Below are positions 7,690 through 14,373 of a DNA stretch of 14,859 nucleotides, in pieces. Under the pieces are notes generated by a model. That model was not told the DNA's origin. It ran no database searches and saw only the letters and a list, made by a program, of their open reading frames with translations. Both the position numbers and the translations under genes were made by a program. This stretch comes from Roseivirga sp. UBA7431. Lineage in GTDB: Bacteria; Bacteroidota; Bacteroidia; Cytophagales; Cyclobacteriaceae. Every line of letters begins with the position of its first letter. The first letter of the stretch is position 1. The DNA lies in assembly GCA_002477595.1 (NCBI GenBank), contig DLQN01000106.1, positions 1-14,859 on the forward strand. The letters are read 5' to 3'.

Positions 7690-8109
7690 ATGGCAACTAA
7701 CAGAACATTCACAATGATTAAGCCTGACGCAGTAGCGGATGGTAACATTGGTGGGGTCACTAAGATGATCGAGGAAGCGGGTTTTAAAATCATTGCAATG
7801 AAATATACTAGACTGACGACTGAGTTAGCTGGTAAATTCTACGAAGTGCATAAAGAAAGACCTTTTTACGGTGAACTAGTAGACTATATGTCTTCTGGAC
7901 CGATCGTAGCAGCTATTCTTGAGAAAGATAACGCTGTTGAAGACTTCAGAACTTTAATTGGTGCTACCAATCCTGCTGATGCAGCTGAAGGTACTATCAG
8001 AAAGATATATGCGAAGTCTATAGGAGAAAATGCAGTTCACGGATCTGACTCTGATGAGAATGCAGCTATCGAGGGGAACTTCTATTTCTCAATGTCCGAG
8101 AGATTCTAA
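7690..8109 (+). CDS. ndk: Nucleoside diphosphate kinase
   Basis: Transfers the gamma phosphate of a nucleoside triphosphate, usually ATP, to nucleoside diphosphates through a phosphohistidine intermediate, keeping NTP and dNTP pools balanced in the cytoplasm. The ATG at 7690 gives 139 residues, the normal length, beginning [14 protein letters not shown] with Lys11 in the nucleotide-binding KPDAV. A GTG-initiated extension back to 7579 is open but would add 37 non-family residues. Further motifs are [15 protein letters not shown] (57-71), GATNPADA (91-98), TIRKIYA (102-108) and the active-site NAVHGSDS (114-121) with phosphorylated His117. It diverges from the nrnA-led run, which also carries rdgB and udk, so nucleotide-pool genes cluster here. 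A terminator follows 21 bp after the stop. Confidence 0.97.
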   Translation: MATNRTFTMIKPDAVADGNIGGVTKMIEEAGFKIIAMKYTRLTTELAGKFYEVHKERPFYGELVDYMSSGPIVAAILEKDNAVEDFRTLIGATNPADAAEGTIRKIYAKSIGENAVHGSDSDENAAIEGNFYFSMSERF

Positions 8110-8130
8110 GAAGAAACTTTAGAGAATACT

Positions 8131-8167
8131 AGCCCATTTACTTTCGAGTGAATGGGCTTTTTTTATC
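8131..8167 (+). terminator. Intrinsic terminator of ndk with UUCG loop
   Basis: AGCCCATTTACT (8131-8142) pairs with AGTGAATGGGCT (8147-8158) over 12 bp with one T-G wobble. It closes a TTCG tetraloop (8143-8146) and is followed by seven Ts. The wobble is a G-U pair only in plus-strand RNA, and the T run is on the right, so it serves ndk rather than scpA. Confidence 0.92.
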
Positions 8168-8170
8168 TAA

Positions 8171-8938
8171 CTACTCTGGCCGGTTACTACTTTCTACCAA
8201 ATCGTCCGCTATTTTTTCTATCCAAAAATTATTAAAGCCCTCCCCTAAATGCATCGTAATTTCACGCATTTGCAAAAGGTCAAGTATAGAGAGAAAATTG
8301 AAAATCACTCCAATCTTATTGGGTTCGAATTCCATTAGCTGAAGGAAAGACAACCTTGGCGAGTCAATGAGTTTATCGAGGATAAACTCTCTCTGTATGG
8401 CTATTGAATACGGGTATTGAACCACCTGGTGCCTAGGTTTTTGCTGGTCATACTCAAAGCGTGAGATAACTCGCTGATACACCTTGAGCAACTTGTACAA
8501 GTCGAGGTCCTGAAGCTCCGATTCCACATTACTACTTTCTGCTAGTTTTCTTAACTCTTTAGAAATATTGCCACGAGTTTCCTTTTGAAGGCGATCGCCC
8601 TCCATTTGATTCAACTCTTCAATTACAGATTTGTACTTTTTATACTCGAGTAAATGTCGAACCAACTCTTCCCTTGGATCAAGCTCATTACCGGATTCGT
8701 CTAAAACTGGTCTTGGCAAAAGCATTTTTGCCTTGATGCGCATCAGCGTTGCGGCAACTAGAATGAATTCACTCGCCACTTCCACATTCATTTTTTCCAA
8801 ATGATGGAGGTAGTCTAAAAATTCTGAAGTGATTTTATTGATGGGAATATCATGAATATCGAGCTCGTCTCTTTGGATAAAGAACAAAAGCAGGTCAAAA
8901 GGGCCTTCAAAAAGAGGAAGTTTTATCTCGAAACTCAA
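8171..8938 (-). CDS. scpA: Segregation and condensation protein A
   Basis: Kleisin subunit of the Smc-ScpAB condensin complex that compacts and separates replicated chromosomes. The 255 residues open with the characteristic LPLFEGPFDLLLFFIQRDELDIHDIPI (7-33) and continue with SEFLDYL (38-44) and the helix EVASEFILVAATLMRIKAKMLLPRP (53-77) that binds Smc. The middle (about 88-160) is charged and helical. The C-terminal winged helix (about 205-250) includes DSPRLSFLQLMEF and VIFNFLSILDLLQ. scpB is not in this window. The gene is divergent from dxs, and its 3' end lies just beyond the ndk terminator. Confidence 0.94.
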   Translation of the reverse strand: MSFEIKLPLFEGPFDLLLFFIQRDELDIHDIPINKITSEFLDYLHHLEKMNVEVASEFILVAATLMRIKAKMLLPRPVLDESGNELDPREELVRHLLEYKKYKSVIEELNQMEGDRLQKETRGNISKELRKLAESSNVESELQDLDLYKLLKVYQRVISRFEYDQQKPRHQVVQYPYSIAIQREFILDKLIDSPRLSFLQLMEFEPNKIGVIFNFLSILDLLQMREITMHLGEGFNNFWIEKIADDLVESSNRPE

Positions 8939-8959
8939 CGATTATAAAGTGTTTTCAAT

Positions 8960-8967
8960 CAAATATA
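8960..8967 (-). promoter_or_regulatory. Probable -7 promoter box for scpA
   Basis: On the minus strand this reads TATATTTG, a full match to the Bacteroidota -7 consensus TAnnTTTG, 21 bp upstream of the scpA ATG. No TTTG -33 element is seen at normal spacing, so support is partial. Confidence 0.4.
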
Positions 8968-8989
8968 TAGAGATTGGGTAAATGTCTCA

Positions 8990-9017
8990 TTTGGAGCCAA
9001 AATAATTTTTAATTTTG
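8990..9017 (+). promoter_or_regulatory. Probable Bacteroidota-type promoter for dxs
   Basis: TTTG at 8990-8993 and TAATTTTG at 9010-9017 match the -33 (TTTG) and -7 (TAnnTTTG) elements, with 16 bp between them, slightly shorter than typical. Transcription would begin near 9023, giving a 5' UTR of about 65 nt. This is the best two-element promoter in the window. Confidence 0.5.
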
Positions 9018-9087
9018 TTGCAGATAAGAAATCAATGTCAAACATTTATAAAGTATAGATGTTGTTAAGGCATTAGTTCGAAAAATC

Positions 9088-11019
9088 ATGTTAATAGAGC
9101 CAGGACCCCTACTTTCTAAAATTGACTCCCCTGCCGATTTAAAGCAATTAGATCAAACCCAATTGGTAAAGGTTTGTGACGAGTTGCGTCAATTCATTGT
9201 TGACAATGTATCTGTGTATGGTGGACACTTTGGAGCTTCTCTCGGTGTAGTAGAGCTCACTGTAGCCCTGCATTACATTTTCGATACGCCAAAAGATCAA
9301 CTCGTTTGGGATGTAGGTCATCAAGCCTATGGTCACAAGATTTTAACTGGAAGACGAGATATCTTTCACAGCAACAGAATTCATAATGGACTTTCTGGCT
9401 TCCCTAAAAGAAAAGAAAGTGAATACGATGCATTCGGAGTAGGACATTCGTCCACCTCGATCTCCGCAGCATTGGGTATGGCCATTGCCAACCAATACAA
9501 AAAAGATGATCGCCAACACATTGCTGTGATAGGCGATGGCGCTATGACTGGTGGCATGGCTTTCGAAGGCATGAATCATGCTGGCGACACAAATGCCAAC
9601 TTGTTAATTATTTTGAATGACAACTGTATGTCCATTGACCCAAATGTTGGGGCATTGAAAGACTACCTAACAGATGTCACTACATCACATACTTACAATA
9701 GAGCCAAGGATGATGTCTGGAAGCTTCTAAGTAAATTCTCAAAGTTTGGCAAAAGTGCTCAGGAAGTGATCTCAAAAGTTGAGCAATCCATGAAATCGTT
9801 ACTCTTGAAAAAGAGCAACCTTTTCGAAGCACTGAATCTAAGGTATTTCGGTCCAGTAGATGGTCATGACGTTCATCATTTGACTAATGTACTTAACGAC
9901 CTAAAAAATATTCCTGGCCCTAAAATTCTTCATTGTGTTACTGTGAAGGGTAAAGGGTATAAGCCGGCAGAAGAAGGAAATGCCACCAAATGGCACGCTC
10001 CTGGAAAATTTGATAAAGTAACAGGTGAAGTATTCAAAAAAGTACCTGATACACCGCAGCCACCAAAATATCAAGATGTTTTCGGCCATACTCTAGTAGA
10101 ATTGGCGGAGAAGAATGAGAAAATAATGGGTGTCACTCCTGCAATGCCTTCTGGTTCTTCGATGAATATTATGATGAAGGCCATGCCAGATCGTGCATTT
10201 GACGTAGGTATTGCAGAACAGCATGCTGTAACGCTCTCAGCAGGATTGGCTACTCAAGGCCTTATCCCTTTTTGTAACATCTACAGCACCTTTATGCAGC
10301 GTGCGTATGATCAGGTCATACATGACGTTTGTATCCAAGACCTTCCAGTAACCTTCTGTTTAGACAGAGCTGGTTTTGCAGGAGCTGACGGCCCTACACA
10401 CCACGGTGCTTACGACATCGCTTATATGCGATGCATTCCTAACATGATTGTTGCTGCTCCGATGAATGAAGCAGAGTTACGTAACATGATGTACACCTCG
10501 CAATTACCTCGTGAAGGACAGGCTTTTACGATTAGATACCCAAGAGGTAATGGTGTAATGCCTGAATGGAGAACTGAGATGAAGAAAATGACCATCGGTA
10601 CCGGAAGAAAGATTTCTGACGGTGAAGAGGTAGCTATTTTAACCCTCGGCCATATTGGTAACTATGCCGTTACTGCGAAAGAACAATTGATAGAGGAAGG
10701 TTTAAACCCTGCCCACTACGACATGCGTTTCGTTAAGCCATTAGACGAAGAGTTATTGCATGATATTTTTAGAAACTTCAAGAAGGTTATTACAGTTGAA
10801 GACGGCTGTGTGATGGGAGGCTTCGGAAGTGCAGTGCTAGAATTTATGGCTGATAATGGCTATTCAGCGAGATTAATTCGCTTAGGAATACCAGACGCCA
10901 TTATTGAGCATGGTACACAAGAGGAGTTACATGCCGAATGTAATTTTGATGTAGAAGGAATTGTTAAAACAGTCCGCAAACTTTCAGGGGTTAAAACTTC
11001 AAGAACCTCTAATAACTAG
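9088..11019 (+). CDS. dxs: 1-deoxy-D-xylulose-5-phosphate synthase
   Basis: Thiamine-diphosphate enzyme that condenses pyruvate and glyceraldehyde 3-phosphate to DXP with loss of CO2. It is the first step of the MEP isoprenoid pathway and also feeds thiamine and pyridoxal synthesis. The 643 residues are full length. Domain I contains YGGHFGASLG (44-53; His47 corresponds to the substrate/ThDP-binding His), LVWDVGHQAYGHKILTGRRD (72-91) and the ThDP motif GDGAMTGGMAFE (149-160) through LNDNCMSI (176-183). Domain II has DVGIAEQHAV (372-381; Glu377 is the catalytic Glu that activates the cofactor) and DRAGFAGADGPTHHGAYD (426-443). Domain III (from about 503) is the transketolase C-terminal fold with VITVEDGCVMGGFGSAV (567-583). 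The stop is part of a CTAG shared with the convergent gene. Confidence 0.97.
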   Translation: MLIEPGPLLSKIDSPADLKQLDQTQLVKVCDELRQFIVDNVSVYGGHFGASLGVVELTVALHYIFDTPKDQLVWDVGHQAYGHKILTGRRDIFHSNRIHNGLSGFPKRKESEYDAFGVGHSSTSISAALGMAIANQYKKDDRQHIAVIGDGAMTGGMAFEGMNHAGDTNANLLIILNDNCMSIDPNVGALKDYLTDVTTSHTYNRAKDDVWKLLSKFSKFGKSAQEVISKVEQSMKSLLLKKSNLFEALNLRYFGPVDGHDVHHLTNVLNDLKNIPGPKILHCVTVKGKGYKPAEEGNATKWHAPGKFDKVTGEVFKKVPDTPQPPKYQDVFGHTLVELAEKNEKIMGVTPAMPSGSSMNIMMKAMPDRAFDVGIAEQHAVTLSAGLATQGLIPFCNIYSTFMQRAYDQVIHDVCIQDLPVTFCLDRAGFAGADGPTHHGAYDIAYMRCIPNMIVAAPMNEAELRNMMYTSQLPREGQAFTIRYPRGNGVMPEWRTEMKKMTIGTGRKISDGEEVAILTLGHIGNYAVTAKEQLIEEGLNPAHYDMRFVKPLDEELLHDIFRNFKKVITVEDGCVMGGFGSAVLEFMADNGYSARLIRLGIPDAIIEHGTQEELHAECNFDVEGIVKTVRKLSGVKTSRTSNN

Positions 11020-11258
11020 TCCTTTCGGTCTAAGCTAAATTTTCTTCTCCGTCTTATACGCCTCTCTTGGTTCAAGTATATTACCGAACCAAGTATTGGT
11101 ATAAAAATCAATAGTAAGAAGCTATACAGCCTCTGCAAGCCGGAATCAATATTATCTGATTTGAACAGCCGATAAATACAATAACCCACCAGCACTATAT
11201 GAATCAGTGCTGATGTCTGAAAAATAAATAATCCAGTATCAAGCGTGTATATATCCAT
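11016..11258 (-). CDS. Small two-helix membrane protein with a PLDc_N-like motif
   Basis: An 80-residue protein with two predicted membrane helices (about 9-31 and 44-62), a short polar loop (KSDNIDSG) between them, and a strongly basic C-terminal tail (ERRIRRRRKFSLDRKD) that should stay in the cytoplasm. The second helix, FLLLIFIPILGSVIYL, resembles the Pro-x-x-Gly-x-x-x-Tyr pattern of the PLDc_N membrane domain, which occurs alone in many small bacterial proteins. No catalytic phospholipase D domain is present, so no enzymatic role is implied. It lies 29 bp downstream of thioredoxin on the same strand, and its stop codon overlaps that of dxs. Confidence 0.7.
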   Translation of the reverse strand: MDIYTLDTGLFIFQTSALIHIVLVGYCIYRLFKSDNIDSGLQRLYSFLLLIFIPILGSVIYLNQERRIRRRRKFSLDRKD

Positions 11259-11287
11259 AACATCAGTTTAAGGAGATTTTCTTAAAG

Positions 11288-11587
11288 CTAAGAAGCTTTT
11301 TCAATCATCTGAGTCAAATCACGCTTAGTCATCACACCTGCTTTGTTCTCCAAAATCTTACCATTCTTGAATAAAATTAGTGTTGGAATACTACGCACGC
11401 CAAAGCGCTGGGCAATAGGCTGATTCTTGTCAACATCAATTTTGATGATCTTAACTTTGTCACCCATTTCATCAGCCACCTCTTTTAGCACTGGTGCCAT
11501 CATTTGGCATGGTCCACACCAATCAGCATAGAAGTCCACTAATACTGGTGTATCTTGATCTATTAACGTTTCGAATTTTCCTTTCAT
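11288..11587 (-). CDS. trxA: Thioredoxin
   Basis: Cytoplasmic thiol-disulfide reductant that accepts electrons from thioredoxin reductase and reduces protein disulfides. From the ATG at 11587 the protein has 99 residues beginning MKGKFETLIDQ, which fits the compact thioredoxins common in Bacteroidota. An upstream ATG at 11605 would add six residues and cannot be excluded. The active site is DFYADWCGPCQ (18-28, Cys24 and Cys27), with the cis-proline in RSIPTL (65-70, Pro68) and the C-terminal LFKNGKILENKAGV (72-85). There is no signal peptide, so it is cytoplasmic. The small membrane protein gene follows directly and may be cotranscribed; the hydroxylase gene diverges on the other side. Confidence 0.93.
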   Translation of the reverse strand: MKGKFETLIDQDTPVLVDFYADWCGPCQMMAPVLKEVADEMGDKVKIIKIDVDKNQPIAQRFGVRSIPTLILFKNGKILENKAGVMTKRDLTQMIEKAS

Positions 11588-11677
11588 CACTATCAAATTA
11601 TGCACTTCTAAAACCTAAGAAGTCTTTCATTTGTTCCCTAATTTCGCAGAACCTTAAATAAGGCTCCTTTACTTTCA

Positions 11678-12460
11678 ATGCATCAATCCGACTTTACAAA
11701 TCCTTTAACATTCTTGGCCCTGACAGGCCTGATGTTTCTGATGGTCGTGTTCAGGTATACTTTGGTTGCTGGTATTTTCTATGTTGTATTCTACATCATC
11801 GATCCAAAAGACTTTCGAAGTCGTAAGGTCCACGCCCCCACTAAAGACAAAAAGCAATACAAGCGAGAAATCATGTGGTCTACCCTGACATCTCTGTTCT
11901 TTGCCCTAGCGGGAACTGGAATGGTAGTACTTTGGCAAAAAGGCTATACAGCTATCTATGAAGATATTGATCAGTTTGGTTGGTGGTGGCTACCTGTTAG
12001 CTTTTTTGTTGCTGCGGTCATTCACGAAACTTATTATTACTGGCTTCACCGATGGATGCACAAACCTAAAGTCTATCGACTCATTCACAAGGTTCATCAT
12101 GATAGCCACATTACCTCTCCCTGGACATCCTTTTCATTCCATCCAGGAGAAGGTATTCTACAATCTGTAATAATTCCTGTGGTGATACTTTTTCTTCCCA
12201 TGCACTATTGGACCATCGTGACACTACTAACCTTTATGACGCTGACGAGCGCTATTAACCACTCCAATGTGGAAATTTACCCTAAAGGCTTCCATAAACA
12301 CTGGCTGGGCAAATGGATGATTGGAGCGACTCATCATAGCCTCCACCATACGCAGTACCGATTTAACTATGGATTGTATTTCACCTTCTGGGATAAATGG
12401 ATGAAGACTGAAAGCGATAAGTATAAACCTGATTTTGAGAAGCATACACAATCTCACTGA
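11678..12460 (+). CDS. Fatty acid hydroxylase/sterol desaturase superfamily membrane protein
   Basis: Integral membrane di-iron oxygenase of the fatty acid hydroxylase family, which uses O2 to hydroxylate or desaturate lipids. The 260 residues have several hydrophobic stretches (about 10-41, 66-86, 103-117, 160-178, 180-194). The histidine boxes expected to bind the metal pair are present: HETYYYWLHRWMH (116-128), HKVHHDSH (137-144), NHSN (194-197) and ATHHSLHHTQYRFNYG (217-232). The last histidine box plus NYG is typical of the bacterial branch. The substrate (fatty acid, carotenoid or hopanoid-like lipid) cannot be told from sequence alone. The gene starts 90 bp from the divergent thioredoxin start and has no obvious cotranscribed partner. 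Confidence 0.88.
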   Translation: MHQSDFTNPLTFLALTGLMFLMVVFRYTLVAGIFYVVFYIIDPKDFRSRKVHAPTKDKKQYKREIMWSTLTSLFFALAGTGMVVLWQKGYTAIYEDIDQFGWWWLPVSFFVAAVIHETYYYWLHRWMHKPKVYRLIHKVHHDSHITSPWTSFSFHPGEGILQSVIIPVVILFLPMHYWTIVTLLTFMTLTSAINHSNVEIYPKGFHKHWLGKWMIGATHHSLHHTQYRFNYGLYFTFWDKWMKTESDKYKPDFEKHTQSH

Positions 12461-12629
12461 GGCCTCTCAGGAAAGTGCCACAGATACCCTTCTTACCAAG
12501 ACAAAGTCAACAGGCTATAGGAAATGGCCTACCAAATTACGATACGTAAAAGTGATCACTTGAGATAGAAGTTAAAGGCAATCACTTGATGAAAATAGAT
12601 AACGAAATAATATTTAAGTCTGGTAGGGC
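12461..12629. other. Intergenic stretch without a recognised gene
   Basis: No convincing coding sequence or terminator for the hydroxylase gene is seen here. It holds the perfect palindrome AAGTGATCACTT (12550-12561) and a direct repeat ATCACTTGA (12555-12563 and 12581-12589, 26 bp apart), which may be protein-binding or RNA-pairing sites. Confidence 0.4.
12550..12589. repeat. Palindrome plus direct repeat near the hydroxylase 3' end
   Basis: AAGTGATCACTT at 12550-12561 is a perfect 12-bp palindrome. Its right arm is repeated as ATCACTTGA at 12581-12589, so the left arm AAGTGAT could also pair with the second copy over a longer loop. A regulator-binding role is possible but unsupported by any adjacent start codon. 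Confidence 0.35.
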
Positions 12630-12663
12630 TAAAATAAAAGAGTCACCCCCGTTGGAGCGACTC
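12630..12663 (-). terminator. Intrinsic terminator on the minus strand
   Basis: In minus-strand RNA, GAGUCGCUCC (12663-12654) pairs with GGGGUGACUC (12649-12640) over ten consecutive base pairs, including two G-U wobbles. They close the loop AACG, and UUUUAUUUUA follows. On the plus strand the wobbles become A-C mismatches and no T run follows, so the direction is clear. It would end the candidate RNA described next and also any transcript reading out of the aldehyde dehydrogenase gene. Confidence 0.85.
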
Positions 12664-12798
12664 CCTTTCACCTAAACACCTGGGTAACTAACTACTCATA
12701 GTGAATCTTTCGATTCCTACACCCAGACTTATCTTTAATTTACCTAGCAGTAAATGTACTTTCAAATACATGAATAGAGCTACTGTCTTCTATTCTGT
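12640..12798 (-). ncRNA. Candidate structured small RNA, or structured 3' UTR of the aldehyde dehydrogenase gene
   Basis: About 160 nt of minus-strand RNA would start near 12798, just after the -7 box at 12804-12811, and end at the terminator at 12640-12663. Three structured blocks are visible. First, CAGUA/UACUG encloses AUGUA/UACAU with the loop UUUGAAAG. Second, CUGGGU (12726-12721) pairs with ACCCAG (12685-12680) and encloses a hairpin of UAG plus GAAUC pairing with GAUUC plus CUA, with one bulged A and a GAAA (GNRA) loop at 12711-12708. Third is the terminator hairpin. The GNRA loop exists only on the minus strand. No gene follows on that strand within reach, so a riboswitch is unlikely. 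I do not recognise the family. It might also encode a 27-codon peptide. Confidence 0.5.
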
Positions 12799-12803
12799 AA
12801 AAC

Positions 12804-12811
12804 CAAAGTTA
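12804..12811 (-). promoter_or_regulatory. Possible -7 promoter box for the candidate small RNA
   Basis: The minus strand reads TAACTTTG, a full match to TAnnTTTG, placed so that a transcript would start just before the first hairpin of the candidate RNA. No -33 TTTG is found at normal distance; the nearest upstream TTG is 28 bp away. Confidence 0.35.
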
Positions 12812-12879
12812 ATAGGATTTTTAACTAAATAAAATTTAACAATCCAATAATTTAGAAAAGCTTTGAATAAGCACATGAA

Positions 12880-12917
12880 TATGCCGTTGCTTCAATTTAA
12901 ATACACTTTTATGCCGT
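12880..12917. repeat. Direct repeat of TATGCCGT, 30 bp apart
   Basis: TATGCCGT occurs at 12880-12887 and again at 12910-12917, a start-to-start spacing of exactly 30 bp, close to three helical turns, so both copies face the same side of the DNA. On the minus strand they lie about 70-110 bp upstream of the possible small-RNA promoter and directly after the aldehyde dehydrogenase stop. They could be activator sites; the length is short enough to be chance. Confidence 0.3.
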
Positions 12918-12928
12918 ATATAGTACGA

Positions 12929-14371
12929 CTATAGTTTTATACACACATTCTTCTTCTCGGTAAAAAAGTTAAGAACGTCCCATCCACCCTCTCTCCCAAC
13001 ACCACTTTTCTTAACACCACCAAAAGGAGTTCGAAGGTCTCTGAGCAACCAACAGTTCACCCAAACAATACCCGTTTTCAGCTCTGAACTGACCCTATTC
13101 GCCCTTTGCAAATTAGTCGTCCAAACGGTTGCCGAAAGCCCATACTGCGTGCTATTTGCCATCATCAGAACCTCCTGCTCAGTATCAAATGGAGCAATCG
13201 TTACTACTGGACCGAAAATTTCTTGTTGATTAGTTTGACAATCATAAGCCAAGCCCTCGATCACTGTCGGAGCGATATAGTATCCGTTCGCAAGAGCACC
13301 TGCCAATTTCACTTGATGTCCACCAGTTAGGATGGTACCACCTTCTTCTTTAGCAAGTTCAACGAAGCCTAACACTTTCTCCATATGAGGTTTAGACACA
13401 ACAGCGCCTAGATTAGAGCTTGGGTCAGCTGGATCACCAACTAATAGTTGGTTTACTTTTTTCGCAAAAGCATCCTTAAAGCGGTCATAGATAGATCGCT
13501 CCACAAAAATCCTCGATCCGCACAAACATATCTGTCCTTGATTGGCAAAACTTGAGTGCACGGAGGTTTTTAGTGCTTCATCAAAGTCACAATCTGCGAA
13601 AATGATATTTGGGTTTTTACCTCCCAGTTCGAGTGAAAGTTTCTTAAACATTGGCGCAGCTGTAGCTGCAATACGCTTACCCGTCTCAGTACCACCGGTA
13701 AACGAAATGGCCTTAATCTCAGGGTGCTCAGAGATCGCTTGGCCTGCATTAGGACCCGTCCCATGAACGATATTCAAAACACCAGCGGGAAGACCGGCTT
13801 CTATACATAACTCAGACAAAAGGAATGCCGTCATTGGGGTAATCTCTGAAGGCTTTGCGACTACGGTATTGCCAGCAGCGATGGCTGGGGCTATTTTCCA
13901 TGTAAAAAGATACAAAGGTAGGTTCCACGGAGAAATACAACCTACGACCCCTATCGGAGTCCTTAAAGTCATATTGATCGCATCCTGATCAGTTTGATGG
14001 GCCTCAGTTGATTCATGGAGAATGGCCGTAGCAAAGAACCTAAAGTTTGCCGAAGCTCTTGGTATATCGACTCTACTTGCGAGTTTGATTGGCTTACCGT
14101 TATCCTTTGACTCTGCTGCTGCCAACCGATCATGATTCGCATCAATGAGGTCTGCAATTTTTAAAAGTAGATTCGATCGATCCAGACGGGTTGTAGCAGA
14201 CCATAATGGGAAGGCAGTTGAAGCAGCATCAACTGCACTTTGAATATCTCCTTGAGTTGAATCTGGAATCTGGCCATACACCTGACCATTGGATGGATTG
14301 TAATTATCGAAAGACTGACCGTTTTCTGCTCCAACTAGTTTCCCATTGATATAATTCTGTATGATCTCCAT
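12929..14371 (-). CDS. ALDH8-type aldehyde dehydrogenase, probably 2-aminomuconate 6-semialdehyde dehydrogenase
   Basis: NAD-dependent aldehyde dehydrogenase, 480 residues, full length. Catalytic residues are in place: Asn150 in SPWNLP, Lys173 in AKPSE, the NAD-site FTGGTETG (224-231), Glu248 in LELGGKNP, nucleophile Cys282 in QGQICLCGSR, and Glu384 in EIFGP. Subfamily features point to ALDH8/AMSDH: DIPRASANFRFFA (102-114), SPWNLPLYLFTWKIAPA (147-163) and the C-terminal NCWLLRDLRTPFGGVKKSG (439-457). Arg111 and Arg444 sit where AMSDH enzymes bind the substrate carboxylates. The enzyme would oxidise 2-aminomuconate semialdehyde in tryptophan-kynurenine breakdown; 2-hydroxymuconate semialdehyde is an alternative. 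The ATG is 2 nt after the dipeptidase stop, so the two are surely cotranscribed; the rest of any pathway cluster would lie right of the window. Confidence 0.9.
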   Translation of the reverse strand: MEIIQNYINGKLVGAENGQSFDNYNPSNGQVYGQIPDSTQGDIQSAVDAASTAFPLWSATTRLDRSNLLLKIADLIDANHDRLAAAESKDNGKPIKLASRVDIPRASANFRFFATAILHESTEAHQTDQDAINMTLRTPIGVVGCISPWNLPLYLFTWKIAPAIAAGNTVVAKPSEITPMTAFLLSELCIEAGLPAGVLNIVHGTGPNAGQAISEHPEIKAISFTGGTETGKRIAATAAPMFKKLSLELGGKNPNIIFADCDFDEALKTSVHSSFANQGQICLCGSRIFVERSIYDRFKDAFAKKVNQLLVGDPADPSSNLGAVVSKPHMEKVLGFVELAKEEGGTILTGGHQVKLAGALANGYYIAPTVIEGLAYDCQTNQQEIFGPVVTIAPFDTEQEVLMMANSTQYGLSATVWTTNLQRANRVSSELKTGIVWVNCWLLRDLRTPFGGVKKSGVGREGGWDVLNFFTEKKNVCIKL

Positions 14372-14373
14372 TA

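Noticed and set aside
11604..11623. ACTTCT / AGAAGT inverted repeat between thioredoxin and the hydroxylase gene, considered as an operator
   Set aside because: Six base pairs with an 8-nt spacer in an AT-rich region; no second copy or known motif.
12522..12566. A 14-codon plus-strand frame (start MAYQITIRK) after the hydroxylase gene
   Set aside because: Too short, no initiation signal, no recognisable similarity.
12640..12798. Riboswitch interpretation of the structured minus-strand element
   Set aside because: No gene lies downstream on that strand; the next gene leftward is on the plus strand, so cis-regulation of a following gene is not possible in this window.
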